The notes beneath the pieces were generated by a model that was not told the DNA's origin, made no database searches, and saw nothing but the letters and a program-made list of their open reading frames with translations. From the NCBI GenBank assembly GCA_905221605.1, contig CAJNDS010001735.1, forward strand, positions 437,636-499,635: a DNA stretch of 62,000 nucleotides, given 5' to 3'. Below, in pieces: positions 53,801-62,000 of this stretch (its first letter is position 1; each line of letters opens with the position of its first letter). The translations under genes were made by a program, and so were the position numbers. This stretch comes from Symbiodinium natans (lineage: Eukaryota; Sar; Dinophyceae; Suessiales; Symbiodiniaceae).

Positions 53801-55381
53801 AGTGACGGCCATGACGCCCACTCTTGTCGACCAAGGGCGCGCGCGCGAACCAAAAGTCGCAGTTAACGAGGGAGGGCTTTGGGTTCAGTGCCAATTGTGA
53901 TTTGGGGTTTACGGGCTTAGGGGTGTAGGGCTGAGGGTTCCGTTAAGGGGAAGACGAAAAACATGGTGGTGGTGGTGGAGGAGACGCCGAGTCTCTTTGT
54001 CCTGACGGTATTAATCTTTGAGTGACTGGGGGCAACGTGGTGGCTTTGGGGAGACCTATAGCACCTTGATTCTCCTGGGTGAGTTGGAATGACCGGCTGG
54101 ATGTCTTGTTTCACTCTGGAGGGCGACCTTCCTCCCGCTGGCCATTCCAGATTTAAAAAACAACCTAAACCCTAAACCCAAATCCCTAAACCCTAAACCG
54201 TAAACCCTAAACCGTAAACCCTAAACCGTAAACCCTGAACCCTAAACCCTAATCCCTAATCCCTGAACCCTAAACCCTAAACCCTAAACCCTGAACCCTG
54301 AACCCTAAACCTTAAACCCAAAACCCTAAACCCTAAACCCGAAACCCTGGACCTGCCGAGGATGTTTCAAGACAAGATCTCCTCGAAGGAGGTGCTCACG
54401 TACTTCGAGTCGATTGACCTGGACATTTGGGACGCGCCTCGGGTTCTCCAGTTGGCCAGGTAGAGGTTAGGGTGCAGGTTTAGGGTTTAGGGTTTAAGGT
54501 TTAGGGTTTAGGGTTTAGGGCCAGTTAAGGATTTAGCATAGGGTTTAGCTTTGCCAGGGATGGAAGATTTTTCTTGGCTTGGCAAGGGTTTAGGGTTGGA
54601 GGTGTTGCTGCCTCTCACTCAACCAAGCGTGAGAACTATACCGTCGGCAAGTCCTGAAGACTCCCCCCCAAACCCAAACCCGAAACCCGAAAGCCTAAAC
54701 CCTAAACCCTAAACCCTAAACCCTAAACCCTAAACCCTGAACCCGAAACCCGAAGCTAACCTCAACCGTCAACCTGAAAGCTTGCCGGAGTGGAAATCCG
54801 CCATCCTAAACACCCTGCACGCCTAAGCCTAAACCCTAAACCCTAAACCCTAAACCCTAAACCCTAAACCCTAAACCCTAAACCCTAAACCCTAAACCCT
54901 AAACCCTAAATGCCCTGAACACCCTCAACACCAGAAGCGCCCCTAAACGCCCTAAACCTAAACCTCAAACCCTCAACCCCTAATCCGTCAAAAAGGTCAA
55001 CGCGAGGCCACACATATTGCGTTCTGGGTGGAGCCCTACCTCTCAAGCTCAGGGTTTAGGGATTAGGGGTTTAGGGTTTAGGGTTTAGGGATTAGGGTTT
55101 AGGGTTTAGGGATTAGGGTTTAGGGATTAGGGGTTTAGGGGTTTAGGGTTTAGGGATTGGGTTTAGGGGTTTAGGGTTTAGGGTTTAGGGTTTAGGGTTT
55201 AGGGTTTAGGGTTTAGGGCTTGCGGAGATCTCAAGCCCCCGAGGCCTGGTCGTTTTTCAAACTCCTGGACCTGGATGCAGGCCCGCGGATAAAAAAAAAT
55301 CATGCGATGAAGGGTGTCGGGTTTAGGGTTTAGGGTTTAGGGTTTAGGGTTTAGGGTTCGGGTAGCGGAAGTGTCTACGGC

Positions 55382-55442
<61 letters not shown>

Positions 55443-58106
55443 GAAGAACCAAGGGAGTATGCTTTTGGGATGCTGCAGGGTTGCCTCTTCGGCTCAATCG
55501 GTTTAGGGTTCAGAGTTGAGGGCTTAGAGTCTAAGGCTTTTTGTGTTGGTTTTTCTTGGGGAGGTACTTCGTGTCATGAGGGGCTGTGGAGGGCTTCTCC
55601 TGTGTTGGAATCTGCTGTTTACCACCAAAGCCAAGTGCAGTGCTCCGGCTCATGCCCCAAACGCATACCCCTTTAACTTAGATAAGTGGAGAATAGAGAA
55701 AGGATTTCGCCATACCCCTGAATGTCTCTGAAGGGTATGCCCAAGGGGTATGCTGAATATGTCCTCGAATCCCAAACCCTAAACCCCTAAACCCCTAAAC
55801 CCCTAAATCCCTAAACCCTTAAACCCCTAACACCCGAAAACCCGAAACCCTAAACCCGAAACCCTAAACCCGAAACCCGAAACCTTAAACCCTAAACCCT
55901 AAACCCCAAACCCCAAACCCTAAATCCCTCAGCCACAGGTGGGGCCATCGAGGTCGAAGAGTTTCTGCTGCTGGGCTTTACACCAATTGAGAAGCCGTGC
56001 TTACACCCAGGCCTTGGGATGTTTCCCCCCCCCCCCCCCCTTACACTGAGAGTCCTAGGGTTTAGGGTTGAGGGTTGAGGGTTTAGGCCAGGCACTAAAG
56101 GAGGGACCCTTATTAGGGAATCTAGGGGGGGTCTTTGGGGCTCATTTAGGGGCTACTCAGGTATGTAGGGACTAGATGAGGTACGTAACAGTCCTCAATA
56201 AGATTATAATAGGGGGTAATCGCAAAACCCTAGAACCCTGAAACCCCTAGAACGCCAAAACCCCTAAAACCCTAAAACCCTAAAACCCATGAAGCCCTGA
56301 AACCCTTAACCCTAGAACCCTCAAACCCCAGAACCCTAAACCCTAAACCCTAAACCCCTAAGACCCTAAAACCCTAAAGCCCCTAAAGCCCCTAAAGCCC
56401 CTAAAGCCCCTAAAGCCCCGATCGAGGATGGGCTGTCTGCGGCTCCGTGGCAACGCGCGGGCCATGGACATGGCGAAGCTTTGCCACGACCAGGCCTGGG
56501 GGGGGTTTAGGGTTTAGGGTTTAGGGTTTAGGGTTTAGGGTTTGGGCTTCCTCAGCCAAGGATTGAACTTTTGACCTTTTGGGTTTCCCTAGTTAGTAGG
56601 AACAGTAAAGTTTAACCTTTTTATCCTTTGTTTATTGAAGAAGTAAGTAGGGATGCTTAGGGTTTAGGTAGGCGATTGCACAAGTCCGGGTCAGCAGTCC
56701 TGGGGTTTAGGATTTGGGGGTTGTAGAGGGCTGTTAGGGTCTTGGGGTTGGTTTAGGGAGGTGTTTGGGGTTTCGCGTTTAGGGGTTTCGGTTTGAAGGT
56801 TTCAGGCTGACGGGTTTATGGTCATTTCTCTTCATTGTGGTTCCTTTTGGGGACCCCAAAAAGGGACCAGCAGGTAGAGACGTGACCTTATGAATTTGGG
56901 TTTTAGTGGGGTTTAGGGTCCGAGGGTTCTTTTGCCAAAAATTGAAATTCCCAACTTTAACGGCTTAACTGTCGTTTGCTCGAATGTTCAAGCGCAACCC
57001 TTTGTATCCCTGGCCGGCAGATGCCGTCACTTCAATTTGATCTTCAGGTTCACCCTGAACCCCAAACCCCAAGCCCTAAACCCTAAACCCTAAACCCTAA
57101 ACCCTATACCCTAAACCCTAAACCCTAAACCCTAAACCCTACACTTCGTCGGATGTGAACGATTCTATAGGCCCAGAGCTGTGAACCTGGGCCCCGAAAA
57201 AAGCCAGCGCTCCAGCGGGCAGGCGTGGCTCATCCGTAACTCCGCGCGCTTTTGGACCTTCGTGGAGGTACTGAGTTGGGGTTTAGGTTTTGGGATACCC
57301 TTTTTTTTGGGCGTTCCCAGAATAAGGATTAAGTGTTTGTTGTATATCGGGGGTATCCTTACTTTACTTTGGGAAACCCTCATTTAGGATCAAAGGGTCA
57401 CAGGGTTGTAGGGAACCCCCCCAAAAAGTAGGTCTGCTTCAGAGCCCAAGCAGTGGAAATGTCCCCCCTAGAGACGGTTTATGGGGTTTGAAGGTGGAGT
57501 TGAGGGGGCTTGGGCCTCCCCTAAACCCTAAACCCTAAACCCTAAACCCTAAACCCTAAACCCTAAACCCTAAACCCTAAACCCTAAACCCTAAACCCTA
57601 AACCCTAAACCCTAAACCCTAAACCCTAAACCCTAAACCCTAAACCCTAAACCTAACCCTAAACCCTAAACCCTAAACCCTAAACCCTAAACCCTAAACC
57701 CTAAACCCTAAACCCTAAACCCTAAACCCTAAACCCTAAACCCTAAACCCTAAACCCTAAACCCTAAACCCTAAACCCTAAACCCTAAACCCTAAGCCAA
57801 CCTCAATCCACGCTTCAAGCCCAGAGAGGGTTCGAGAGTTTAGGGGGGTGCTTCGAGGGTTCGGTGCTGATCTGGTGCCGTTTTCCTTGAGCTAACTTGG
57901 AATAAAGGCCCTAAACCCTGAACCCTGAACCCTGAACCCTAAACCCTAAACCCTAAACCCTAAACCCTAAACCCTAAACCCCACACGAAGCCATCGCCCC
58001 CAGCTCGGGCTGCCGCGCTCGAATACAGTTTCTATAAACCCACGCCTTGGAGGAGGAAATGAGTCGGATGAAGCTGCGCCTCGGTGAGCTCGCCGGAAGC
58101 CCCTGA
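41487..58106 (+). CDS. single-domain voltage-gated cation channel with C-terminal EF-hands, more than 20 exons
   Basis: Exons found: 41487-41591, 42560-42592, 42816-42902, 45078-45127, 45953-46014, 47153-47168, 47389-47412, 47934-47963, 48391-48453, 48987-49024, 49263-49317, 49913-49969, 50246-50275, 51691-51713, 52158-52230, (52591-52619), 53425-53469, 54361-54433, 55244-55280, 55939-55966, 56427-56493, 57223-57267, 58053-58106. They give S1-S6, an S4 with Arg every third residue, a pore helix QTMLSLFMSIAGGVSWEE, the post-S6 helix SAIDSAQSDHDM, an EF-hand pair and a C-terminal helix ending GELAGSP and TGA. Phases agree at every junction from S4 to the stop, with 52591-52619 tentative. Donors are GC (about ten), GT and GA; acceptors are AG/G except one. 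Introns are full of telomeric tracts. The protein should gate cation flux by voltage in a membrane, with calcium feedback. The N-terminus and the exon(s) from the end of S3 to S4 are not located. Confidence 0.88.
42560..42902 (+). CDS. channel exons: S2 and S3 (two exons)
   Basis: 42560-42592 reads VIRDVYTVIFS; 42816-42902 reads VELFLRLAATGCDFF, then CSSDWRWNMLDLVI. Together they form S2 and the SDWRWN...D-L-V-I start of S3 typical of voltage-gated channels. Both in phase 0 with GT donors. Confidence 0.8.
43791..43901 (+). mobile_element. family C element, copy 2
   Basis: CTTGGCAGCCCAGTGGTACC at the left and GTCACTGGGCTACCAAG at the right, with the inner GGTTCAAGCTTCCCATGAAA as in 22837-22956. 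It lies inside the long channel intron between S3 and S4. Confidence 0.85.
44160..44890. mobile_element. foldback structure with poly-C core in a channel intron
   Basis: Four copies of GTCACTTGTGCCC-like words at 44186-44330 face five copies of GGGCACAAGTGAC at 44775-44885. Between them are three tandem-like units, each AACAAGCTTATTCTTRTCC followed by 10-40 C and CCCGTTG...GACTGGATGTGGTTG. It lies in the intron before the S4 exon. Confidence 0.8.
45078..45127 (+). CDS. channel exon: first half of the S4 voltage sensor
   Basis: CCCAAG/G acceptor, GC donor. Reads TLRIVRITRLVRIARI: Arg at every third position, the defining S4 pattern. Confidence 0.9.
45953..46014 (+). CDS. channel exon: end of S4 and S4-S5 linker
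   Basis: Reads TRVLRVIMALRTLTQSIIY, then TL, continuing the Arg periodicity of the previous exon. The acceptor CTGAG/A is the only one in this gene not followed by G. GC donor in phase 2. Confidence 0.85.
46733..46753. repeat. poly-T/poly-G junction (poly-C/poly-A on minus)
   Basis: Twelve T followed by nine G next to a (TA)n run, in a channel intron. Confidence 0.95.
46869..46992 (+). mobile_element. family C element, copy 3, with telomeric units inside
   Basis: CTTGGTTGCCCCAGTGGTAG at the left, TTTGCTGGGCTACCAAG at the right. The stretch that should read GGTACCC... is replaced by AACCCTAAACCCTA. A truncated left end of the same family (TTGGTAGCCCAGTGGTACTG) lies at 46606. Confidence 0.8.
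47153..47963 (+). CDS. channel exons: S5 in three micro-exons
   Basis: 47153-47168 (KSLIW), 47389-47412 (ALVLLVLI) and 47934-47963 (VYVFGILFAQ) join in phase as one S5 helix. Exon sizes are 16, 24 and 30 nt. Donors GT, GC, GA; acceptors all AG/G. Introns carry telomeric units. Confidence 0.8.
47875..47946 (+). repeat. 16-bp direct repeat at the acceptor of the third S5 exon
   Basis: CAGGTGTATGTTTTCG at 47875-47890 and 47931-47946, with 40 bp of non-telomeric sequence between. Only the second copy continues into coding sequence. Confidence 0.9.
48391..49024 (+). CDS. channel exons: pore turret (two exons)
   Basis: 48391-48453 reads AVNDHLADALADAVGTGL, then SQE; 48987-49024 reads EEAAARRYFEDLP. 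This is the loop between S5 and the pore helix. GA and GT donors. The exact end of the first exon could be 3 nt earlier. Confidence 0.7.
49263..49317 (+). CDS. channel exon: pore helix and selectivity filter
   Basis: Reads QTMLSLFMSIAGGVSWEE, the pore segment of dinoflagellate-type channels; GGVSWEE would line the filter. CTCAG/G acceptor, GC donor. The ORF upstream (LMARMERRRETESEML) is intronic in this model. Confidence 0.85.
49913..50275 (+). CDS. channel exons: S6 (two exons)
   Basis: 49913-49969 reads VIVPLRAISLVWVVIFLMY; 50246-50275 reads VSFTYFAVLN. Together they give a canonical S6. GC donor after the first; the intron between carries (TA)n. The second exon ends AAT/GTAACT. Confidence 0.85.
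50840..51690 (+). mobile_element. retrotransposon-like fragment inside the S6 intron
   Basis: An ORF at 50882-51484 ends with CPYCNERSSVPSRDHVWWHC, a C-x2-C...H-x4-C zinc-binding motif as at the C-terminus of non-LTR retrotransposon polyproteins. No reverse-transcriptase core is present. Bases 50956-51029 are repeated almost exactly at 51608-51690, where the copy ends in the CCTTGCCAG that is the acceptor of the next channel exon. Confidence 0.6.
51691..52230 (+). CDS. channel exons: end of S6 micro-exon and post-S6 helix
   Basis: 51691-51713 (23 nt) reads VVTGVFC with a GC donor inside the next CAG. 52158-52230 completes it: (Q)SAIDSAQSDHDMVLQS, then ILANKQAA, the strongly conserved post-S6 segment of this family. 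Between them lie an AT-rich stretch and a telomeric tract (52069-52140). Confidence 0.88.
52464..52582 (+). mobile_element. family C element, copy 4
   Basis: CGAAGGTAGTCCAGCGGTAC at the left and GGTTACTGGGCTACCAAG at the right, with GGT duplicated (52461-52463 and 52583-52585). It precedes a tentative 29-nt channel exon at 52591-52619 (VECSGRRIE, GA donor). Confidence 0.8.
53425..54433 (+). CDS. channel exons: first EF-hand and linker
   Basis: 53425-53469 reads FSEIDQEDSGVITF; 54361-54433 completes MFQDKISSKEVLTYFES, then IDLDIWD. The loop DQEDSGVITFQM keeps D, S, G and I but has Met instead of Glu at position 12, so calcium binding may be weak. GC donors. Confidence 0.8.
53513..53616. repeat. 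telomeric tract, G-rich
   Basis: Fourteen or more perfect TTTAGGG units in the intron between the two EF1 exons; a C-rich tract (54165-54350) lies in the same intron. Confidence 0.97.
54825..55220. repeat. telomeric tracts in opposite orientations
   Basis: C-rich tract 54825-54910 and G-rich tract 55043-55220 (with ATTAGGG variants) in the same intron, 130 bp apart. Confidence 0.95.
55244..55966 (+). CDS. channel exons: second EF-hand, split between two micro-exons
   Basis: 55244-55280 (37 nt) reads AWSFFKLLDLDA; 55939-55966 (28 nt) reads GAIEVEEF. The joined loop DLDAGGAIEVEE is a canonical calcium-binding EF-hand (D-x-D-x-G-x-x-I-x-x-x-E). The intron contains telomeric tracts, a C50A10 run and a foldback element. 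Confidence 0.85.
55383..55442. repeat. C50/A10 homopolymer junction
   Basis: Fifty C followed by ten A inside the split EF-hand intron. True length may differ because such runs are hard to sequence. Confidence 0.9.
55661..55755. mobile_element. foldback element, family H
   Basis: CGCATACCCCTTT at the left, AAGGGGTATGC at the right, with a second inner pair CCATACCCCTGAA / GAAGGGTATG. Single copy here. Confidence 0.65.
56427..58106 (+). CDS. channel exons: C-terminal tail
   Basis: 56427-56493 reads MGCLRLRGNARAMDMAK, then LCHDQ; 57223-57267 reads AWLIRNSARFWTFVE; 58053-58106 reads EEMSRMKLRLGELAGSP and TGA (58104-58106). All junctions are in phase (GC, GT donors). The final stretch is a short helix. 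Confidence 0.82.
56547..56647 (+). mobile_element. family A element, copy 4
   Basis: CTTCCTCAGCCAAGGATTGA at the left and TTTATTGAAGAAGTAAG at the right, with GTAGGAA and TAAAGTTTAACC inside as in copies 1-3. It lies in a channel intron, directly against a TTTAGGG tract. Confidence 0.85.
57520..57796. repeat. longest telomeric tract, C-rich
   Basis: About 38 CCCTAAA units, nearly perfect, with one short CCTAACCC unit near 57651. It lies in the last channel intron. Confidence 0.98.
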
Positions 58107-59860
58107 GGCAGCTTAGGGTTTAGGGTTTAGGGTTTAGGGTTTCGGGTTTCGGGTTTAGGGTTTAGGGTTTAGGGTCTGGAGTTTCTGGCAGCACCCATGG
58201 GAGTCCGGATGCAGAAGGGTCTGGAATCTCAGTTGGTGAAAATATTTGTTTAGGTGTTTGTTAGTTCGTGTTTTGTTTCAGGATTCGGGCCTCAGGTTTC
58301 GTAAAGCGTCTAGGGCGAGGCTCGAGGGTCTAGGGTTCAGGGGCTGGGGTCTGGCAACACACCAGATTCCGGATGCAAAAAAGAGGGTTTAGGGAGGGTT
58401 TAGGGTTTAGGGTTTAGGGTTTAGGGTTTAGGGTTTAGGGTTTAGGGTTTAGGGTTTAGGGTTTAGGGTTTGTTGCAAGGCAGTTTGGGGCGTTGCAAAG
58501 GGGGGTGGGGGCGTTGGCGGCGTTGAGGGTTTGGACTCGAGTTTGGGTAAGGGTTGGGAGAATTGGCCGGGGACTTCGGACTTGGGACCCTGAAGTTGAA
58601 TTTGAACCCCGAGGGCCTGGGATGGGTGAACTCGCGGAAACACGGATATCCCGAAACCCTAAATTCCAAACCCTAAGCCCTCAAGGCCAAACCCTGGCAT
58701 CGCCAAAAGTGCCTTTGGGGGTGTAGTTTGTGGGGATTGAAGCTCCGGGTGTTCTTGTGTTGAATCTCTACCTGGCTTTTGGCACGCAGGGGTCGGAGCT
58801 TAGAGGCTTGTTGGAGAGGCCCAGTTAAAGTAGCTACGGGGTTTGGGGGTTTATAGGATCTAGGTTTAGGTTTACAGGGCTTTGCAGGTTTATGAGGTTA
58901 TGAGGTTTATAGGGTTAACGTTTTTCTTTTTTGTAAGGCCTTTGTAGATGTATAAGGTTCTGGGTTTATAGGATGGCTTAAAGGGATGGTAGGGCTGCGG
59001 CTTGTTCAGGGGTTCTCCGTGTTTGCGTGTCGCCGCCAGGACATGTGATTGGCATCTGCCTCAGCGGGATCTGATGATCAGAGCCCACTCCGTCGTTTCC
59101 GTTTCAAGCCCCGCGTGGGAAACCTGATGTGCCAACAACCATCCCTGGGCCATGTGTGGCCCCGTAAGCCCTCAACCTAAACCCGGCCCCAAGTTCGGTA
59201 GCCGCTCCGCTTCGCTGTTCGCCCCACGGAGACGGGAGATCTTTAAGCACAAAGCACTGGATGGGGCAACTGCCCATGGTTTCATGTCCCGTCAGTGCTT
59301 TATGACTCCATCTGAGTCTGCGTCAATACTCTTACCGGGAGACCCCCTCAGGCGAGCCGAGGGCCACGTCCAAACGACGGGCCTGATAGAGAATGCACGC
59401 ATTGAGTCGGGCTCCTTTCGGGCAGCCTAATTGACTGAGATGCGTTGGGATCATGCTAAGGTTTGGGCTTGTTTTTGGGAAGTCTTACACCAGGTCATCA
59501 TCATTTCTGGGCCGTCGGCCCCCGAACAAGCGAAGCCCGAGGGCGGGCCGAAGCCCGACATTTCCTTTCCTTTTCAAGGAGGAGCTGGGGGCTGTGGTTA
59601 GGGGTGGGGAGTTTCCTTCGGGAAGGACAGGCTTGGGGAACAAGATGTCGCGAAGGTCACCGGAGGAAGCTGGGCCTGCTAGGTTTCTGCTCCTCTCGCA
59701 CGCTTGGGTCTCACTTTGATAAAGTGGGAGACGAGGGGCCGACTGTTTCGCGGTGGATCTGGGGTCTTTAACTGTTAGTTTTTTGGTGTCTTTTGGTGCT
59801 TCAAGCCTGTCTGCAGACAGCACAGCACAAGGTTTGCATCCCAAGTCCACCAGCCTAGTC
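58107..59860. other. stretch downstream of the channel gene, no firm gene
   Basis: TTTAGGG tracts at 58110-58175 and 58381-58472. Open frames at 59152-59430 and 59453-59771 have no family resemblance, and the opposite strand is open too. Confidence 0.4.
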
Positions 59861-59879
59861 GGCCACCTGGCGCCCTTAG

Positions 59880-61270
59880 GCCCTAAACCCTAAACCCGAA
59901 CTAAACCCTAAACCCTAAACCCCAAACCCTAAACCCTAAACTCTAAACCCTAAACCCTGGCGCCCTGCCGTGGCCCGAAGGGCAGGTCTTCGAATGAAGT
60001 CAGACGCTTCGATGGAGTTGCTGGTTGGGGTTCGAAGTCGGAACCGCAAACCTAAACCCGAAACCTCTCTTGCCATGTTTATATATATATACACATAAAT
60101 ATAGATAAATACGGAAATGAATAAATAAAAAATAAACAAATAGATGAATAACGACATAAATAAGGATTTCATATATATGTATATATATACATATATGAAC
60201 CCTAATGCATAAAGACTCATGGCTTGGGGGTCGTGGCCACAGGCGCAAACCGTCGCAGACAAGGCACATGGCTTCCCCCAATTTTTAGGGTTCATTTGGT
60301 CACGCTAGGTAAGGTTCGTATTTGTATTTCTGAGGCGTGCACCGTGAAGAGATTGATATTGTGCAGGCACCATGAACATAATGTGTGATCCAGCGAGATG
60401 AGCTTCATGTTTGGCTCACGAATGTACTACATCCAGTGCTCATTGTATTCATTCGCTCATTTGTTTCACTTAGTTCACTCATTTTAGTACTATTTCGATC
60501 TATTTCGGTCCAGTGTTTTTATATTATTGCTAGTGAAGAGAAGAAGGACACGCCCATAAAGACATTACTTTGGGGCGTGAGTTTCGTGCACCATTAAAAA
60601 ACTCATGCGTTAACTCATACATTATTCATTATTAATGTGCTTACTTCATTCTCTTCATGTGATTTTGAAACGCGGGCCCAAAGCAAAATAAAAATGTAAT
60701 GACCACTTATAATATGATTCACTTCTTCGTTCAGGCGCTTTCTACACGCACTTCGATTCCCGCTCGCGCTTTCACTCTGTTCACTATTAGCAAGGGCTTC
60801 TAGGAGACGAAATCACTGCAGCCCCCTATTTTAGGGTTCATTTGGTCCTTAGAGTAAGGTTGATTGGCATCAGATAACTGTGTCCTTTCATGTTTGTCTA
60901 GCAATTTGGCTTTCTAGTTCTTAGTACGGATGCAAGGACTAGCATTCTTTACAGGGTATACATGTGCATATGGGGGGTATAAGGTATCGAACAAAACAGG
61001 CCTTCTAAGAACTGCATAGCAAGCCGAGCAGCTTGCCCTAAACCTGAAACCCCAAACCCTAAACGAAGAAGGGTGGCAAACCAAAAGCGATTGAGGTCAG
61101 CTAGGCGGCTGGCAAAAACTCTTAAACCCGAAACCCTCAACCCTCTAAGCAGCATGCAGCTTGCCTGCTCATGGGTCCAAGGCCTAGGCTCGAAGCCCGC
61201 CCTAAACCCCTTAAACCCCTTGCCCTCAACCCCAAACAAACCCTAAGCAAATCCTAAGCAAACCCTAAAC
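59880..61270. other. AT-rich stretch, no gene recognised
   Basis: A telomeric block at 59881-59960, then AT-rich sequence with TATA and ATAAATA repeats (60080-60190) and TTCATTC-like words (60430-60780). Two decayed right ends of family G (TTTTAGGGTTCATTTGGTC) lie at 60287 and 60831. Confidence 0.5.
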
Positions 61271-61279
61271 CCTGAACCC

Positions 61280-61515
61280 TACACAACCCTAGACCCTACA
61301 CCCTAAATTCTAAACCCTTGCCTGCTTTGTGCGCATGTGAGAGCCAAAAGCCCTAAGCCCTAAGCCCTGAAACCCCTAAACCCTAAAACCCTAAAGCCTA
61401 AAGCCCTAAACCCTACACCCTAAACCCTAAACCCTAAAGCCCTAAACCCTATAAAGCCCTAAACCCTATAAAGCCCTAAACCCTAAACCCTAAACCCTAA
61501 ACCCTAAAACCCTTT
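61280..61515. repeat. telomeric tract, C-rich, with CCCTATAAAG variants
   Basis: CCCTAAA units mixed with CCCTAAAG and CCCTATAAAG; the opposite orientation follows at 61600-61705. Confidence 0.93.
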
Positions 61516-61845
61516 TTAAAAGAACCCCTTAAACATCCGCCAACTCCCGGGACCTCGGGCCGCCCGGATCGAGGTTGCGCGTTTCGCGTGCAAAAAGGCT
61601 TTCAGGGTTTAGGGTTTTGGAGTTTAGGGTTTTGGAGTTTAGGGTTTAGGGTTTAGGGTTTAGGGTTTAGGGTATAGGGTTTAGGGTATAGGGCTTGGGG
61701 TTTAGGGTTTGGGCAAAGTCTCTTGGAAAAAGGGTTTCGGTTTCGGAGGGTTTTTTGGGTTGAAAGTGGAATACTTGGGAATAAATTTCGAATTTTTGAG
61801 TACTCTAATTTCAAAAAAACCGCTAACATTAACATTTCTGCTAGG

Positions 61846-61954
61846 GTTCCAAGTTCACTGGGGAGACAGGCAGCGCTATCCGCAGGCCGCAACGCCTATT
61901 GCGCCCTTTGCTTCGCCAGCTTGTACGGTGCGTCTGCAACCCCACAGTCAGTAA
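61846..61954 (+). CDS. possible terminal exon, unrecognised gene
   Basis: GCTAG/G acceptor region, then FQVHWGDRQRYPQAATP, IAPFASPACTVRLQPHSQ and TAA. Sharply GC-richer than the AT-rich 80 bp before it, as expected at an intron/exon border. Confidence 0.45.
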
Positions 61955-62000
61955 AACCCCACCCATGAAGCAGGGTATATATTTCTTGTACCCCCAAAAG

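Noticed and set aside
54434-54459. Extension of the EF1 linker exon to PRVLQLA before a GT
   Set aside because: A GC donor after 54433 gives D-A-W-S-F-F-K-L-L, matching the family exactly; the GT version breaks the alignment and the phase.
58493-58726. 77-codon ORF after the channel gene
   Set aside because: Degenerate telomere-like words dominate, and the opposite strand gives an equally long frame.
1-62000. True chromosome end
   Set aside because: Telomeric units occur in both orientations throughout, in short tracts with unique sequence between; no terminal uniform array at either edge.
1-62000. CRISPR array, operon, riboswitch or bacterial promoter features
   Set aside because: Spliced genes, microsatellites and telomeric repeats show a nuclear eukaryotic region; the regular repeats have no unique equal-length spacers.

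Overview
The window reads as nuclear DNA of a dinoflagellate; the species cannot be fixed from the sequence. Four things support this. (1) Hundreds of plant-type telomeric units (CCCTAAA on one strand, TTTAGGG on the other) are scattered through all 62 kb. (2) Phase-consistent gene models need GT, GC and GA donors, with acceptors that are almost always AG followed by G. (3) There is a near-exact relic of the dinoflagellate spliced leader at 7833-7851. (4) One gene encodes a single-domain voltage-gated channel with C-terminal EF-hands, a layout I know from dinoflagellates. The window is a mosaic: short GC-rich exon islands of 15-250 bp lie between telomeric tracts, microsatellites and small inverted-repeat elements, so most coding sequence is too short for an ordinary ORF search. 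Exon coordinates come from reading frame, splice phase and family motifs, without transcripts.

Layout. 0-10 kb: isolated exon islands on both strands, including a probable discoidin-like gene (5319-5849), GA-rich microsatellites, and a repeat-free island behind the spliced-leader relic. 11.8-13.0 kb: a complete four-exon short-chain dehydrogenase (SDR) with an N-terminal membrane anchor. 13.4-17.2 kb: exons of at least three unrecognised genes. 19.2-23.6 kb: a twelve-exon gene for a roughly 991-residue Ser/Lys-rich EF-hand protein. Nine of its eleven introns are inverted-repeat elements of seven unrelated sequence families, one intron is a telomeric tract flanked by a 20-bp duplication, and one is telomere-rich. 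24-33 kb: mostly repeats with a few single exons. 34-36.1 kb: a glycosyltransferase-90 (CAP10-like) gene with Cys-Trp...Cys-Cys modules. 37.4-38.2 kb: an intact secreted DUF3456 (canopy/MZB1-like) protein in one exon. 41.5-58.1 kb: the voltage-gated channel, about 1.1 kb of coding sequence split into more than 20 exons (many of 16-50 nt) over 16.6 kb, with telomeric tracts, poly-C runs, introners and a retrotransposon fragment in its introns. 58.1-62 kb: AT-rich and telomeric sequence with one possible terminal exon.

The unifying observation is that telomeric repeats and small terminal-inverted-repeat elements act as intron material here. The inverted-repeat elements insert with 3-5 bp duplications that start with G. 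The first bases of the duplication then serve as the donor and the element's terminal AG as the acceptor, so the reading frame is restored exactly. Telomeric tracts appear to insert with longer (15-23 bp) duplications, and at least one follows the same splice rule. No tRNA, rRNA or CRISPR was recognised, and no bacterial-type operon signals are expected or seen.
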